The notes: generated by a model not told the origin, from the letters alone. A stretch of 64,000 nucleotides of DNA from Chitinophagaceae bacterium (GCA_026415715.1 JAOAGO010000007.1:1-64000), one strand, 5' to 3'; positions 36,692 through 46,830 are shown, counted from the stretch's first letter. A program made the numbers and translations.

Positions 36692-37675
36692 ATGCAAAGA
36701 AAAAGAGTTTTAATTACCGGAGCTGCTGGTTTTTTGGGTTCACACCTTTGCGACAGATTTATAAAAGAAGGATTTCATGTTATTGGTATGGATAATCTGA
36801 TTACCGGCGAGCTTCGCAACATTGAGCATTTGTTTAAACTGGAAAATTTTGAATTTTACCACCACGATGTAACCAAATTCATCCATGTTCCGGGTCATTT
36901 GGATTATATCTTACATTTTGCTTCGCCTGCCAGCCCGATTGATTATTTAAAAATCCCGATACAAACACTTAAAGTGGGAGCTATGGGCACACATAACTGT
37001 CTGGGCCTGGCAAAGGAGAAAAAAGCCAGAATACTGGTAGCCAGCACCAGCGAAGTATATGGAGACCCGCTTGTGCATCCCCAGCATGAAGATTACTGGG
37101 GAAATGTGAATCCTATTGGCCCGAGAGGTGTGTACGACGAAGCCAAAAGGTATATGGAGTCAATCACCATGGCCTATCATAATTTTCACGGTGTGAATAC
37201 AGCAATCGTCAGAATTTTTAATACTTACGGCCCGCGAATGAGGTTGAATGACGGAAGAGCTCTCCCGACTTTTATTTGTCAGGCATTACGGGGTGAAGAT
37301 TTAACCGTATTCGGCGATGGCTCTCAAACCCGCAGCTTCTGTTATGTGGATGATTTGATAGAAGGTATCTACCGTCTTCTACTCAGCGACTATCATCTTC
37401 CGGTCAATCTTGGAAATCCGGACGAAATATCGTTGAAACATTTTGCCGAAGAAATTATTGCATTATCCGGTAAAAACCTGAAAATAGTGTATAAACCCCT
37501 GCCGGTTGACGATCCGAAGCAGCGACAGCCGGACATTACAAGGGCCGGTGAAATTTTGGGATGGAAACCCGCGATCAGTCGGGCCGAAGGTCTGAAAATT
37601 ACATACAACTATTTTAAAAATCTTCCGCCGGAAGAATGGAATAAACAACCCAAAGAGTTCAAAAGCATGAAATAA
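36692..37675 (+). CDS. UDP-glucuronate decarboxylase (UDP-xylose synthase)
   Basis: Short-chain dehydrogenase-like enzyme of 327 aa that turns UDP-glucuronate into UDP-xylose. The NAD motif is [37 protein letters not shown] and the catalytic YDEAKR (Tyr-x-x-x-Lys) follow; [14 protein letters not shown] and [13 protein letters not shown] are characteristic of the UXS group. It directly follows ugd, so the pair makes UDP-xylose from UDP-glucose. Confidence 0.94.
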   Translation: MQRKRVLITGAAGFLGSHLCDRFIKEGFHVIGMDNLITGELRNIEHLFKLENFEFYHHDVTKFIHVPGHLDYILHFASPASPIDYLKIPIQTLKVGAMGTHNCLGLAKEKKARILVASTSEVYGDPLVHPQHEDYWGNVNPIGPRGVYDEAKRYMESITMAYHNFHGVNTAIVRIFNTYGPRMRLNDGRALPTFICQALRGEDLTVFGDGSQTRSFCYVDDLIEGIYRLLLSDYHLPVNLGNPDEISLKHFAEEIIALSGKNLKIVYKPLPVDDPKQRQPDITRAGEILGWKPAISRAEGLKITYNYFKNLPPEEWNKQPKEFKSMK

Positions 37676-37685
37676 AAATTTGATT

Positions 37686-38972
37686 ATGTATCAGGAATTA
37701 TTGCAAAAAAAAGCCAGATTAGCAGTTATCGGACTGGGCTATGTAGGTCTTCCCATAGCCCTGGAATTTGCCCGTAAAATTTCTGTCATCGGGTTTGATA
37801 TCAATTCATCACGAATAGAAATGATGAAAAACAAAATTGACCCGAGCAATGAACTTTCTTCGGAAGATTTTGAAGGTTGCGATATCGTTTTCACTGATTC
37901 GGAAAAGGTGCTGCGGGAAGCCCGTTTTTTTATAGTGGCCGTTCCCACTCCCGTCGATCGGCACAATGTACCGGATTTAATGCCGGTAAAAAAAGCCTCA
38001 GAAACCATTGGCCGGGTAATTAAAAAAGGAGATTATGTGGTGTATGAATCCACCGTATATCCCGGATGTACGGAAGAAGACTGTCTTCCCATAATTGAAA
38101 ACTTGTCGGGACTCAGAGCCGGAATAGATTTTAAAATCGGCTATTCGCCGGAGCGTATTAATCCGGGCGACAAGCAACATACCTTGCCAAACATCGTAAA
38201 GGTAGTTTCGGGTTGCGACGAGGAGGCTTTGGACACCATTGCAAAAACTTATGAACTGGTAGTCAGAGCCGGAGTGTATCGGGCTTCTTCCATAAAAGTA
38301 GCCGAAGCGGCAAAAATCATTGAAAATACACAAAGAGATCTGAACATCGCCTTGATGAATGAATTGTCTGTAATTTTTAATCTGATGAACATTAATACTT
38401 ATGAAGTATTGGAGGCGGCCGGCACAAAATGGAATTTTCTGAAATTTCAGCCGGGACTTGTCGGCGGGCATTGTATAGGAGTTGATCCTTATTATCTGAC
38501 TTATAAAGCACAGCAACTCGGTTATGACCCGAGAGTGATACTGGCCGGAAGAACCATTAACGATAGTATGGCAAACTATGTAGCTGAAACCGTGGTTAAA
38601 TATCTCATTAAAAATACAAAAGACATAAAAGCGGCCAAAGTGTTGATTATGGGAGCTACTTTTAAAGAAAATGTGAGCGACATCCGCAATTCTAAAATTG
38701 CAGATGTGGTAAAAGAGCTGCAATCTTATTCAGTAAAAGTGGATGTAACAGATCCTCATGCTTCTGCCGAGGAATTACTTCATGAATACGGGTTCGGACT
38801 TACTTCATCAAACGGACTTTACGATGCCGTGATCGTTGCCGTACCTCATGATGAATATAAACAACTTGACGATACGTATTTTTGCAACATCACCCATGAG
38901 CATGGAATGATTGCTGACCTCAAAGGAATTTACAGAAATAAAATTATAAACCGAACTTACTGGAGTTTATAA
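37686..38972 (+). CDS. nucleotide sugar dehydrogenase, WbpA/WbpO/TviB type
   Basis: 428 aa. Oxidises C6 of a UDP-N-acetylhexosamine (GlcNAc or GalNAc) to the uronate with NAD. NAD fold AVIGLGYVGLPIALEFA, AVPTPVD, STVYPGCTEE, GYSPERINPGD, NTQRDLNIALMNE, and the catalytic Cys263 in VGGHCIGVDPYYL; MGATFKENVSDIRNSK is in the C-terminal domain. These motifs separate it from Ugd. ATG at 37686 is preferred to a TTG at 37680. It could provide the substrate for an aminotransferase such as the first gene of this operon. Confidence 0.93.
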   Translation: MYQELLQKKARLAVIGLGYVGLPIALEFARKISVIGFDINSSRIEMMKNKIDPSNELSSEDFEGCDIVFTDSEKVLREARFFIVAVPTPVDRHNVPDLMPVKKASETIGRVIKKGDYVVYESTVYPGCTEEDCLPIIENLSGLRAGIDFKIGYSPERINPGDKQHTLPNIVKVVSGCDEEALDTIAKTYELVVRAGVYRASSIKVAEAAKIIENTQRDLNIALMNELSVIFNLMNINTYEVLEAAGTKWNFLKFQPGLVGGHCIGVDPYYLTYKAQQLGYDPRVILAGRTINDSMANYVAETVVKYLIKNTKDIKAAKVLIMGATFKENVSDIRNSKIADVVKELQSYSVKVDVTDPHASAEELLHEYGFGLTSSNGLYDAVIVAVPHDEYKQLDDTYFCNITHEHGMIADLKGIYRNKIINRTYWSL

Positions 38973-38973
38973 T

Positions 38974-39537
38974 ATGCCCTTTTATCCTACACCATTTCAT
39001 GGACTTTGGATTTTTGAGCCACAGGTTTTTGAGGATGAAAGAGGAATTTTTTTTGAAGCATACAATCATAAAGTTTTTCTTGATCACGGAATTGATGTTA
39101 CCTGGATACAGGACAATCAGTCGGTTTCAAAATATGGAGTCATCCGCGGGCTACATTACCAACTACCCCCTCATGCCCAGGCCAAACTGATACGCGTTGT
39201 ATCGGGTGAAATTTTCGATGTAGCGCTTGATTTACGTAAAGGTTCGCCAACTTTCGGAAAATATTTCGGCATGGTACTTTCGGCCGATAACCGAAAACAA
39301 TTATTTATTCCCAAAGGATTTGCTCATGGATTTTCCGTGTTAAGCCCTCAGGCAATCGTATTGTATAAATGCGATGCCCTTTATAACCGCGACAGTGAAG
39401 CCGGAGTTCATTATTCAGATCCTGCCTTAAATATTGACTGGAAACTTCCGCATAACGTTCATATTGTATCCGAAAAAGATAAACAACTTCCGCCGCTGGC
39501 CTCATGTAAAAACACTTTTCTTTTTGACGCTTCATGA
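38974..39537 (+). CDS. rfbC: dTDP-4-dehydrorhamnose 3,5-epimerase
   Basis: Cupin-fold epimerase of 187 aa, third step of dTDP-L-rhamnose synthesis. Seen: FEDERGIFFEAYN (as VFEDERGIF), QDNQSVSKYGVIRGLHYQ with the catalytic His in the last part, DVALDLRKGSPTFGK and FIPKGFAHGF. It overlaps rfbD by ATGA. rfbA and rfbB, the first two steps, are absent from the window. Confidence 0.95.
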   Translation: MPFYPTPFHGLWIFEPQVFEDERGIFFEAYNHKVFLDHGIDVTWIQDNQSVSKYGVIRGLHYQLPPHAQAKLIRVVSGEIFDVALDLRKGSPTFGKYFGMVLSADNRKQLFIPKGFAHGFSVLSPQAIVLYKCDALYNRDSEAGVHYSDPALNIDWKLPHNVHIVSEKDKQLPPLASCKNTFLFDAS

Positions 39538-40409
39538 AAAATTTACCTCAAATACTGATAACCGGAGCAAACGGACAATTGGGGAGAGCGTTACGTGAGC
39601 TTTCGGTTCATTTTCCTCAGTTTGAATATGTTTTTTTGTCGCGTACGGATTTTCCTATTCATCATGCTGAAATGATAGATCACTTTTTTGAGATTTATCA
39701 ACCAGAATACTTAATCAACTGTGCCGCTTATACTGCTGTGGATAAAGCTGAAACAGAAAAAGAAAAAGCTTTTCTTGTGAATGCCCGTGCCGTGGGTTGG
39801 CTGGCTCTCCGATGTAAAAAATATCGTACACGATTCATCCATATTTCTACCGATTATGTTTTTAACGGAAATACTACCGTTCCGTACACTGAAGAAGACC
39901 TGCCTGATCCCATAAACGTTTACGGCGCTTCAAAATACGAAGGCGAAAAACGGGCATTACAACATCATCCCGATTCAATGATTATTCGTACATCCTGGCT
40001 TTACTCTTGCTATGGAAAGAATTTTGTAAAAACCATGCTCTCCTTAATGAAAGAAAAGGAAGAAGTGCGGGTGGTGAATGATCAGTTTGGCTCGCCCACG
40101 TACGCCGCCGATCTGGCTGAAGCAATAATGACAATTATTTCATCCGCGAAGTGGGCTTCCGGCATTTATCATTATTGTAACAGCGGGGTAATTTCCTGGT
40201 ATGATTTTGCATTAGCCATAAAAGAATTATCAGGATTATCCTGCCGCATTATACCCATTCCCACATCAGCCTATCCCACACCTGCCCGAAGACCGGCTTT
40301 TTCAGCGCTGAATATGGAAAAAATTATTTCTTCATTTCATTTAAAATGCAACGACTGGAAAACAAGTCTTGAAAAAATGCTTCTGAAGAACAAATTTTAC
40401 GATATCTGA
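39534..40409 (+). CDS. rfbD: dTDP-4-dehydrorhamnose reductase
   Basis: 291 aa; last step of dTDP-L-rhamnose synthesis, using NAD(P)H. Motifs: ITGANGQLGRALRELS, INCAAYTAVDKAE with the NAARAVGWLA-type helix, STDYVFNG, the catalytic YGASKYEGE (Tyr-x-x-x-Lys), RTSWLYS and NDQFGSPTYAADLA. It is the last gene of the operon. No clear hairpin-plus-T terminator follows. Confidence 0.95.
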   Translation: MKNLPQILITGANGQLGRALRELSVHFPQFEYVFLSRTDFPIHHAEMIDHFFEIYQPEYLINCAAYTAVDKAETEKEKAFLVNARAVGWLALRCKKYRTRFIHISTDYVFNGNTTVPYTEEDLPDPINVYGASKYEGEKRALQHHPDSMIIRTSWLYSCYGKNFVKTMLSLMKEKEEVRVVNDQFGSPTYAADLAEAIMTIISSAKWASGIYHYCNSGVISWYDFALAIKELSGLSCRIIPIPTSAYPTPARRPAFSALNMEKIISSFHLKCNDWKTSLEKMLLKNKFYDI

Positions 40410-40611
40410 AGCAATTAAAAATTTTTTTTGCAAGCTTGCTTAAATTAAGTTCGTCAGGACGGGATTATTTACAGAGCAAGAGTTCCGGCATAAACTTTTT
40501 TTCAATATCGGCCTGTTGTAAATTTCAGAATGGATGAAATCAAAAATTAATTAATAGAAGAATCCGAAATCTTCCGGAATAAATTTCAGAAAGAAGCTAT
40601 TGTGATACTTG

Positions 40612-40682
40612 TTGACCCACTAGGATTCGAACCTAGACAGACAGAACCAAAATCTGTAGTGCTACCGTTACACCATGGGTCA
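40612..40682 (-). tRNA. tRNA-Gln (anticodon TTG)
   Basis: On the minus strand the 7-bp acceptor stem is TGACCCA with TGGGTCA, the D arm contains GTAACGGTAGCAC, the anticodon stem-loop CAGATTTTGGTTCTG gives anticodon TTG (Gln), and the T arm has GGTTCGAATCC. Discriminator base is A at 40612; CCA is not encoded. The length of 71 is normal. It lies 60 bases downstream of cphA on the same strand. The gap 40410-40611 holds no other gene. Confidence 0.95.
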
Positions 40683-40742
40683 AAGAGGCTGCAAATTTAC
40701 GGCTTTTTTCCATTTCCCAAAATTCTGTCTTTATGCAACGAA

Positions 40743-43379
40743 TTACACGGAATGAGTTTCTTGTTCTTCTCTTTCTTTCAGCTCACGGATTTTATCCAAT
40801 GCTCCGGCAACCACATCACACATGATGGTATAAAGCGCACCTTTTCTGGGATGGGCATAAATATACTCCAGCGCCTCGTTTTCATTGGCAATTTTCAGAA
40901 CAGGTATGTGAGGATTAGCTTTACGTATGCCCTCTTCCAGCAAATTCATGATTTCATCGGCCGTTCGGCCACGGAGATTTTTATCACACCGGATAATTAT
41001 TTCATCAAAGTAGCGAGCAGAAATTTCTCCCAATTCTCTGATATCATTATCGCGGCGATCGCCGGTGCCGCTGATTACGCCGATTTTTACGGGGTAATCC
41101 AATTTACTGATAAAGTCACATAGCAACTGCAGCCCGTGGGGATTGTGTGCAAAGTCGGCTAATATGGTAAAGTCTTTGAAATGAAAAAAATTCAATCGTC
41201 CCGGCGTCAGCGTTTCCGAAGGCACGAAAGTTTGCAGGGCTGTGCGGATGTCTTCAATCGTTATATCACGGAATAAGTAGGCAGCCATTACGGCAGCCAG
41301 ACAGTTGCTGACATTGTGAACGGCTTTGCCGCCAAATGTGATGGGAACTTTACTGACCGGAAGCACACGGATTTTCCAGTTGCCTTTCATGATTGTGATG
41401 TATCCGTTTTCGTAAACACAACTCAATCCGTTTTCTGCAGCATGCTCTTTTATCCTGGGATTATTTTCATCCATGCTAAACAGGGCAATATTGCATTTCA
41501 GATTATACTTCATTTTATATACCAAATCATCGTCGGCATTCAGCACGGCATATCCGTGCGGAAATACGGTTTCCGGTACTACCGATTTTACCCGGGCCAT
41601 GTCTTCCAGCGTATGAATGCCGCCCAATCCCAGATGATCGGCCGCTACGTTGGTTACAATGGCTACTTCGCAGTTTTGAAATGCCAGCCCCGATCGCAAA
41701 ATACCCCCTCTGGCACACTCCAGCACCGCAAAATCTACGGTAGGGTCTTTTAAAACAAACTGCGCCGAAACAGGACCGGTACAATCACCGCGCATCATTA
41801 ACTGATTTTGTATGTACACACCATCACTGGTGGTGTAGCCTACTTTTTTACCGGCCGCTTTGGCTATATGGGCTGTGAGTCGGGTAGTGGTGGTTTTACC
41901 GTTTGTTCCGGTAATGGCAATGATAGGAATTCGTCCGGCGCTTCCTTTGGGAAACAACATATCCACCACAGGCTCAGCCACATTTCGGGGCAGCCCTTCG
42001 GCAGGATCAATGTGCATACGAAAACCCGGAGCGGCATTTACTTCCAGAATTGCTCCACCGTTTTCCGTAATCGGCGTTCTCAAATCCGGCGCCATAACAT
42101 CTATTCCGCAAATATCTAATCCGATGATACGGGCTATCCGTTCGAACATAAATATGTTGGCCGGGTGCACTTCATCGGTTACGTCTGTTGCCGTACCACC
42201 GGTTGAAAGGTTGGCGGTAGGCTTCAGAATGACCCGTTCTCCTTTGGCAGGTATGGTTTCCAGGGTATAGCCTTTGTCGCTTAACATTTTGTGTGTAAAC
42301 TGATCGACGGTGATTTGCGTCAATACTTTTTCATGACCGTATCCCCGACGCGGGTCTTTATTTACTTCATCAATCAGCCATTGTATGGTATGTTCGCCAT
42401 CTCCCACAACCGAAGCGGGAGTTCGCAACGCGGCACAAATGAATTTATAATTAATGACCAGACAACGGAAATCATATCCTTCAATAAATTTTTCAACAAT
42501 CACACTTCGGCTGTACTGTTTAGCCGCTTCAAAAGCCTTGTAAGCCTGATCCCGGGTTTTTATGTTTGTGGTGTTTCCTTTTCCATGGTTTCCGTCAATC
42601 GGTTTTATTACCAGAGGAAAGCCCAGGCGTTCGATTGCATCATCCAGTCCTTCGGGCGTTTTAACCACGGTACCTTTCGGAACCGGAATTTCCGCTGCTT
42701 CAAGTAACATTTTCGTTTCTTCTTTGTCGCAGGCAATATCTACAGCTATGCTGGATGTGGTAGAAGCAATGGTAGCCCTTATTCGTTTTTGATTTACTCC
42801 ATATCCGAGTTGTACAAGGCTTTGTTTGTTAAGCCGGATATAGGGAATGCCTCGTTTGGCTGCTTCTTCCACAATGGAAGCTGTAGAAGGCCCTAACCGC
42901 GTTTCTTCCCGGATTTCTCTGAGCCTTTGAATATCCCCGGCCAGGTTATACTCTTTTCCATCAATCAGCGCCTGAGCAATAGCCACAGAAGCTTTTGCGG
43001 CAAATACTCCGGCATCTTCTTCCATATAACTGAACACAACATAATATATTCCCTCTTTTTCGCCGGGTACGCTACGGGTGCGGCCGAATCCAACATTCAT
43101 ACCCGCCATGGTTTGAAGCTCAAGGGCAATATGTTCTATAACATGGCCCATCCAGGTCCCGTCTTCCACTCGCTTAAAAAATCCACCTCTCACACCCTCG
43201 CTGCAGCGATGCTCTATCATATCGGGAAACATTTTTTCAAGCCGCTCACGAAAACCCGGAATTTTATTGGTAGGGCGTTGCTCCAGTTCTTCCAGATCCA
43301 GTTTCATTTGTATTAGTTTCGGCCTGCGGATACTCCAGTAATTCGGGCCTTTTAAAACTTTAATTTCCAATATTTTCAT
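40743..43379 (-). CDS. cphA: cyanophycin synthetase
   Basis: 878 aa. Polymerises aspartate and arginine into cyanophycin (multi-L-arginyl-poly-L-aspartate), a nitrogen store. An N-terminal domain (1 to about 160, with GTWMGHVIEHIALELQ) precedes an ATP-grasp domain (about 215-470; VIKPIDGNHGKGNT and ILEVNAAPGFRMH) and a Mur-ligase-like domain starting with ITGTNGKTTTTRL near 492 and ending with DFAHNPHG and SGTGDRRDND. All three parts are complete. No cyanophycinase or isoaspartyl peptidase is nearby, so the degradation genes lie elsewhere or are absent. Confidence 0.95.
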   Translation of the reverse strand: MKILEIKVLKGPNYWSIRRPKLIQMKLDLEELEQRPTNKIPGFRERLEKMFPDMIEHRCSEGVRGGFFKRVEDGTWMGHVIEHIALELQTMAGMNVGFGRTRSVPGEKEGIYYVVFSYMEEDAGVFAAKASVAIAQALIDGKEYNLAGDIQRLREIREETRLGPSTASIVEEAAKRGIPYIRLNKQSLVQLGYGVNQKRIRATIASTTSSIAVDIACDKEETKMLLEAAEIPVPKGTVVKTPEGLDDAIERLGFPLVIKPIDGNHGKGNTTNIKTRDQAYKAFEAAKQYSRSVIVEKFIEGYDFRCLVINYKFICAALRTPASVVGDGEHTIQWLIDEVNKDPRRGYGHEKVLTQITVDQFTHKMLSDKGYTLETIPAKGERVILKPTANLSTGGTATDVTDEVHPANIFMFERIARIIGLDICGIDVMAPDLRTPITENGGAILEVNAAPGFRMHIDPAEGLPRNVAEPVVDMLFPKGSAGRIPIIAITGTNGKTTTTRLTAHIAKAAGKKVGYTTSDGVYIQNQLMMRGDCTGPVSAQFVLKDPTVDFAVLECARGGILRSGLAFQNCEVAIVTNVAADHLGLGGIHTLEDMARVKSVVPETVFPHGYAVLNADDDLVYKMKYNLKCNIALFSMDENNPRIKEHAAENGLSCVYENGYITIMKGNWKIRVLPVSKVPITFGGKAVHNVSNCLAAVMAAYLFRDITIEDIRTALQTFVPSETLTPGRLNFFHFKDFTILADFAHNPHGLQLLCDFISKLDYPVKIGVISGTGDRRDNDIRELGEISARYFDEIIIRCDKNLRGRTADEIMNLLEEGIRKANPHIPVLKIANENEALEYIYAHPRKGALYTIMCDVVAGALDKIRELKEREEQETHSV

Positions 43380-43626
43380 TTCTTCAAATTTTTCGGAAGA
43401 TAATTTTTTTTATGAGACAAAGCAATAAGGTAGCCTTCACCTTGGCGAAGTTTGATTTCAGTTATTTCAGCATAAATTCAGTAAATTTGAAAAAGGGGGT
43501 TAAGAATTAAAGGAAAATCACATCTGAAATCTGATTTTTTAACAATTATTTTATTTCACTGTTTACGAAAACGGGAAAATTCAGGGTTTAGCAATATTGA
43601 AAAATTCCAAAAAAGAACTTTTGGCT

Positions 43627-43634
43627 TAATTTTG
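43627..43634 (+). promoter_or_regulatory. iscS promoter, -7 box
   Basis: TAATTTTG, an exact TAnnTTTG match, 27 bases before the iscS ATG. No IscR-like operator could be identified by eye. The remainder of the gap 43380-43661 is AT-rich with nothing else recognised. Confidence 0.6.
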
Positions 43635-43661
43635 TGTTTGACATATAAAATACTCTGAATC

Positions 43662-44879
43662 ATGCTAAAACTGCCAATATATCTGGATCATAATGCAACT
43701 ACTCCCTGCGATCCCAGAGTGGTGGAAGCCATGCTTCCTTATTTCACAGAAAAATTCGGGAATGCGGCCAGCAGAAATCATCCCTTTGGTTGGGAAGCCG
43801 AAGAAGCCGTAGATTATGCCAGAGAGCAGGTAGCCCGACTTATCGGTGCAGATCCCAAAGAAATTATTTTTACTTCAGGCGCAACCGAAGCAGACAACCT
43901 GGCTATCAAAGGGGCATTTGATATGTATGCGTCTAAAGGCAATCATATCATTACCTGCAACATTGAGCATAAAGCCGTGCTGGACACCTGCAAGCGCATT
44001 GAAAAAACTGGGGGAGAAGTTACTTACGTTAAAGTGCAACCCAATGGAATCGTAAACCCGGCTGATATTGAAGCTGCCATTAAACCAAATACGATTCTGA
44101 TAGCAATCATGTACGCTAATAATGAAATCGGCACCGTTATGCCGATCAGAGAAATCAGCGCCATTGCTAAAAAGCACGGAATTCTTTTCTTCACCGATGC
44201 CACACAGGCAGTAGGTAAAATTCCGGTGGATGTGAATAAAGACGGCATTGACCTGATGGCATTCACTGCTCATAAAATGTATGGCCCGAAAGGTGTAGGC
44301 GCTTTATATGTCCGCCGTAAAAATCCTCGTGTAAAAGTTACCGCTCAGATGGATGGAGGCGGGCATGAGCGGGGAATGCGTAGCGGCACGCTGAATGTAC
44401 CCGGTATTGTGGGTTTTGGTAAAGCCTGTGAACTTTGCATGCAGGAAATGCCTGAGGAGTCTCAACGAATCAGGAAACTCAGAGATAAACTGGAAAATGC
44501 CTTGCTTCAGATAGAGGAAACACATCTGAATGGCGACAAAGAAAAACGATTACCGCATGTCTGCAACATTTCCTTCAAGTATGTGGAGGGTGAGGGCCTG
44601 CTGATGGGATTCAACAAAAACATCGCCGTTTCATCGGGCTCGGCCTGTACATCCGCTTCGCTTGAACCTTCGTATGTACTTAAAGCGCTGGGACTTGGCG
44701 ATGACCTGGCACATAGTTCCATTCGTTTCGGACTGGGAAGATATACAACCGAAGAACAAATTGATTATACCATAGAACAAGTGACACAAACTGTACAAAG
44801 ACTCAGAGATATGAGTCCGTTGTGGGAAATGTATAAAGAAGGTATTGATTTAAACACTATTGAGTGGGCTCATCATTAA
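43662..44879 (+). CDS. iscS: cysteine desulfurase IscS
   Basis: PLP enzyme of 405 aa that releases sulfur from cysteine for iron-sulfur clusters and tRNA thiolation. [14 protein letters not shown] at the N-terminus, [22 protein letters not shown], and the PLP Lys205 in [10 protein letters not shown] are clear. The catalytic Cys329 is in [17 protein letters not shown], the class I loop. Heads the iscS-iscU-iscA operon. Confidence 0.97.
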   Translation: MLKLPIYLDHNATTPCDPRVVEAMLPYFTEKFGNAASRNHPFGWEAEEAVDYAREQVARLIGADPKEIIFTSGATEADNLAIKGAFDMYASKGNHIITCNIEHKAVLDTCKRIEKTGGEVTYVKVQPNGIVNPADIEAAIKPNTILIAIMYANNEIGTVMPIREISAIAKKHGILFFTDATQAVGKIPVDVNKDGIDLMAFTAHKMYGPKGVGALYVRRKNPRVKVTAQMDGGGHERGMRSGTLNVPGIVGFGKACELCMQEMPEESQRIRKLRDKLENALLQIEETHLNGDKEKRLPHVCNISFKYVEGEGLLMGFNKNIAVSSGSACTSASLEPSYVLKALGLGDDLAHSSIRFGLGRYTTEEQIDYTIEQVTQTVQRLRDMSPLWEMYKEGIDLNTIEWAHH

Positions 44880-44915
44880 AACGTAAAAATTTATTCACCA
44901 TAAAAACAAAAACCT

Positions 44916-45335
44916 ATGGCATACAGCAATAAAGTCATTGATCATTATCAGAATCCGCGCAATGTGGGCACCCTGGATAAAAACAAAAAAAATGTAGGTA
45001 CCGGCCTGGTCGGTGCTCCGGAATGTGGCGACGTGATGCGCCTGCAGATTGAAGTGGATGAAGAAACCGGCATTATCAAAGACGCCAAATTCAAAACCTT
45101 TGGTTGCGGTTCGGCCATTGCTTCTTCCTCTTTAGCTACAGAATGGCTGAAAGGAAAAACAATTGATGAAGCCGTTAAAATTGATAACATGGAAATCGTG
45201 GAAGAATTGAATCTGCCGCCGGTAAAAATCCACTGTTCCGTTTTGGCTGAAGATGCCATCAAGGCTGCCGTAAATGATTACAGAAGGAAAAACGGTTTGC
45301 CCGAGCTGAAATTTGAGGACAGCGTGGTACATTAA
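44916..45335 (+). CDS. iscU: iron-sulfur cluster scaffold protein IscU
   Basis: Scaffold on which 2Fe-2S clusters are built (139 aa). Ligands Cys37 (ECGD, with Asp39), Cys64 (FGCGSAIA) and Cys107 (IHCSVLAE) are all present. The LPPVK motif just before Cys107 is the contact site for the HscA chaperone, although hscA and hscB are not in the window. It lies 36 bases after iscS; iscA begins 4 bases after its stop. Confidence 0.97.
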   Translation: MAYSNKVIDHYQNPRNVGTLDKNKKNVGTGLVGAPECGDVMRLQIEVDEETGIIKDAKFKTFGCGSAIASSSLATEWLKGKTIDEAVKIDNMEIVEELNLPPVKIHCSVLAEDAIKAAVNDYRRKNGLPELKFEDSVVH

Positions 45336-45339
45336 GGAA

Positions 45340-45735
45340 ATGACAACAGATAATCAACATATTGGCTTAACCTCAGGCTTTGCCGTTCAGGGCGAAATAC
45401 CGGCTATTTCCGTAACCGAAAAAGCAAAAGATAAAATACTCCAATTAATGAAAGATGCCGGTATTTCAGGCGATGCGGGTTATTTTCTTCGGGTAAGCGT
45501 GGTGGGTGGTGGTTGTTCCGGTTTAAGTTATAAACTGGATTTTGATAATGAATTACAATCCATGGACCAGGTTTTTGAAGATAAGGGAATAAAAATAGTA
45601 ACCGATCTGAAAAGTTTTCTTTATCTGGTAAATACCACGTTGGACTTTTCGGACGGCCTGAACGGCAAAGGTTTTCATTTTATAAATCCCAACGCCAGCC
45701 GAACCTGCGGTTGCGGAGAAAGTTTTGCAGTATAA
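45340..45735 (+). CDS. iscA: A-type iron-sulfur carrier protein
   Basis: A-type carrier of 131 aa that delivers iron-sulfur clusters or iron to target proteins. The three ligand Cys residues are Cys59 (GGGCSGLSYKL), Cys123 and Cys125 (RTCGCGESFAV). The ATG at 45340 has AAGGA five bases upstream and opens with MTTDNQH; an upstream in-frame start would overlap iscU. A 20-residue N-terminal extension precedes the conserved ISVTEKAKDKI. IscA versus SufA cannot be separated by sequence; the isc context decides. Confidence 0.93.
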   Translation: MTTDNQHIGLTSGFAVQGEIPAISVTEKAKDKILQLMKDAGISGDAGYFLRVSVVGGGCSGLSYKLDFDNELQSMDQVFEDKGIKIVTDLKSFLYLVNTTLDFSDGLNGKGFHFINPNASRTCGCGESFAV

Positions 45736-45795
45736 TTTTCCTTTCAACTTAATAAAAAGGGGTTTCTTACAATAGTTACTTTTCCGCCTTTAATT

Positions 45796-46722
45796 TTACC
45801 TTTTAGAAGCAGAATCATTAACAAACTTCAATAAAATTTCATTATACTTTTCAGGCTGATTAAGGTATGGAAAATGACCTTTACCTTTAAAAGTAAATAT
45901 ATCTGCATTGTAATATAGCTTTTTTAATTTTTCTCTGAGTGTTTGAGTTATCAAAGGGTCGTTATCCGATTCAATGATAAGTTTAGGTATAATATGGTTA
46001 GCGCTGTCAGTCTGTTTTAAAGGAAAAATTTCAGTGATAATATCAAATCGGTTTATGAAGGTTTTTTTCCGGAATGGAGCGCTGAGCAACATGGCTTTCA
46101 CTAACGGATGATTTTCGGAAGTGGGAAAAACTTTTTTTCTCAAATTTTTTTTGTATAATGAATAAACCAAACTTTTCGGAATAAAGGGCATTAGCCTTCT
46201 TTGGCTTTTCATTTCTTTTTTTATTTCATCATTAGGGGGAAAACTATTTCCGATAACGGCTTTTTCTACCCTTTCGGGGTGATGCTGTACCATATACTGT
46301 ACTATGTATCCTCCCATTGAGGTTCCTGTAAAAATACATTTCCTGATATTTTCGTTATCCAGTATAGCAATCAGCCCTTTTGAAATCTGGTTCAGGTTCT
46401 TTACGTCATCAGGAATATTACAGGATATAACCCTGAAATTTTTTTGAAAAAAAAGAATTTGCTGAAACCAGAAATCATAAGCTCCGCCCATACCATGTAT
46501 AAAAAAAAGACAGGTATTACCGTTTCCGCCTGAAAAATAAGTCCATTCCGTTTTTTCTGTTTTAATTTTTTTTAAAGGTTGACTACGAAACTGCCGCAAC
46601 TGATAAAAAATACTGTCATGAACATCAGGTATCGCTTCAATCGAAGAAACCTTAACGGGGATGAAATAAAGTATAACGAAAAGTAAAAAAACTATGAGAA
46701 AAATAATCTTTAGTCTTTTCAT
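45796..46722 (-). CDS. alpha/beta hydrolase, membrane-anchored
   Basis: 308 aa. An N-terminal membrane segment (about 5-23) anchors a soluble alpha/beta hydrolase domain. The oxyanion motif HGMGG is near 76-80, the nucleophile Ser135 is in GTSMGGY, a candidate Asp is in ESDNDPLI (about 252), and the His is in KGKGHFPYL (about 284), so the triad is complete. Substrate unknown. The gene is unusually AT-rich compared with its neighbours and stands alone, convergent with iscA. Confidence 0.85.
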   Translation of the reverse strand: MKRLKIIFLIVFLLFVILYFIPVKVSSIEAIPDVHDSIFYQLRQFRSQPLKKIKTEKTEWTYFSGGNGNTCLFFIHGMGGAYDFWFQQILFFQKNFRVISCNIPDDVKNLNQISKGLIAILDNENIRKCIFTGTSMGGYIVQYMVQHHPERVEKAVIGNSFPPNDEIKKEMKSQRRLMPFIPKSLVYSLYKKNLRKKVFPTSENHPLVKAMLLSAPFRKKTFINRFDIITEIFPLKQTDSANHIIPKLIIESDNDPLITQTLREKLKKLYYNADIFTFKGKGHFPYLNQPEKYNEILLKFVNDSASKR

Positions 46723-46830
46723 AAAATTTTTTCATTTTTTCCATTATACAAAAAGATTTCAGAATCCTTAGATTCAATTGTATTTTTTCTGTTTAAACTT
46801 TTATTTTGCAAAGTGTTTTAGAAACATTTC

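Noticed and set aside
37998-38723. Open frame of about 241 codons on the minus strand
   Set aside because: It lies entirely antisense to the nucleotide sugar dehydrogenase gene, whose motifs are intact, and its translation resembles no protein.
40430-40439. GCAAGCTTGC palindrome next to a run of eight T
   Set aside because: The T-run precedes the palindrome on the plus strand and reads as A on the minus strand, so it is not a terminator in either direction. The stem has no loop.
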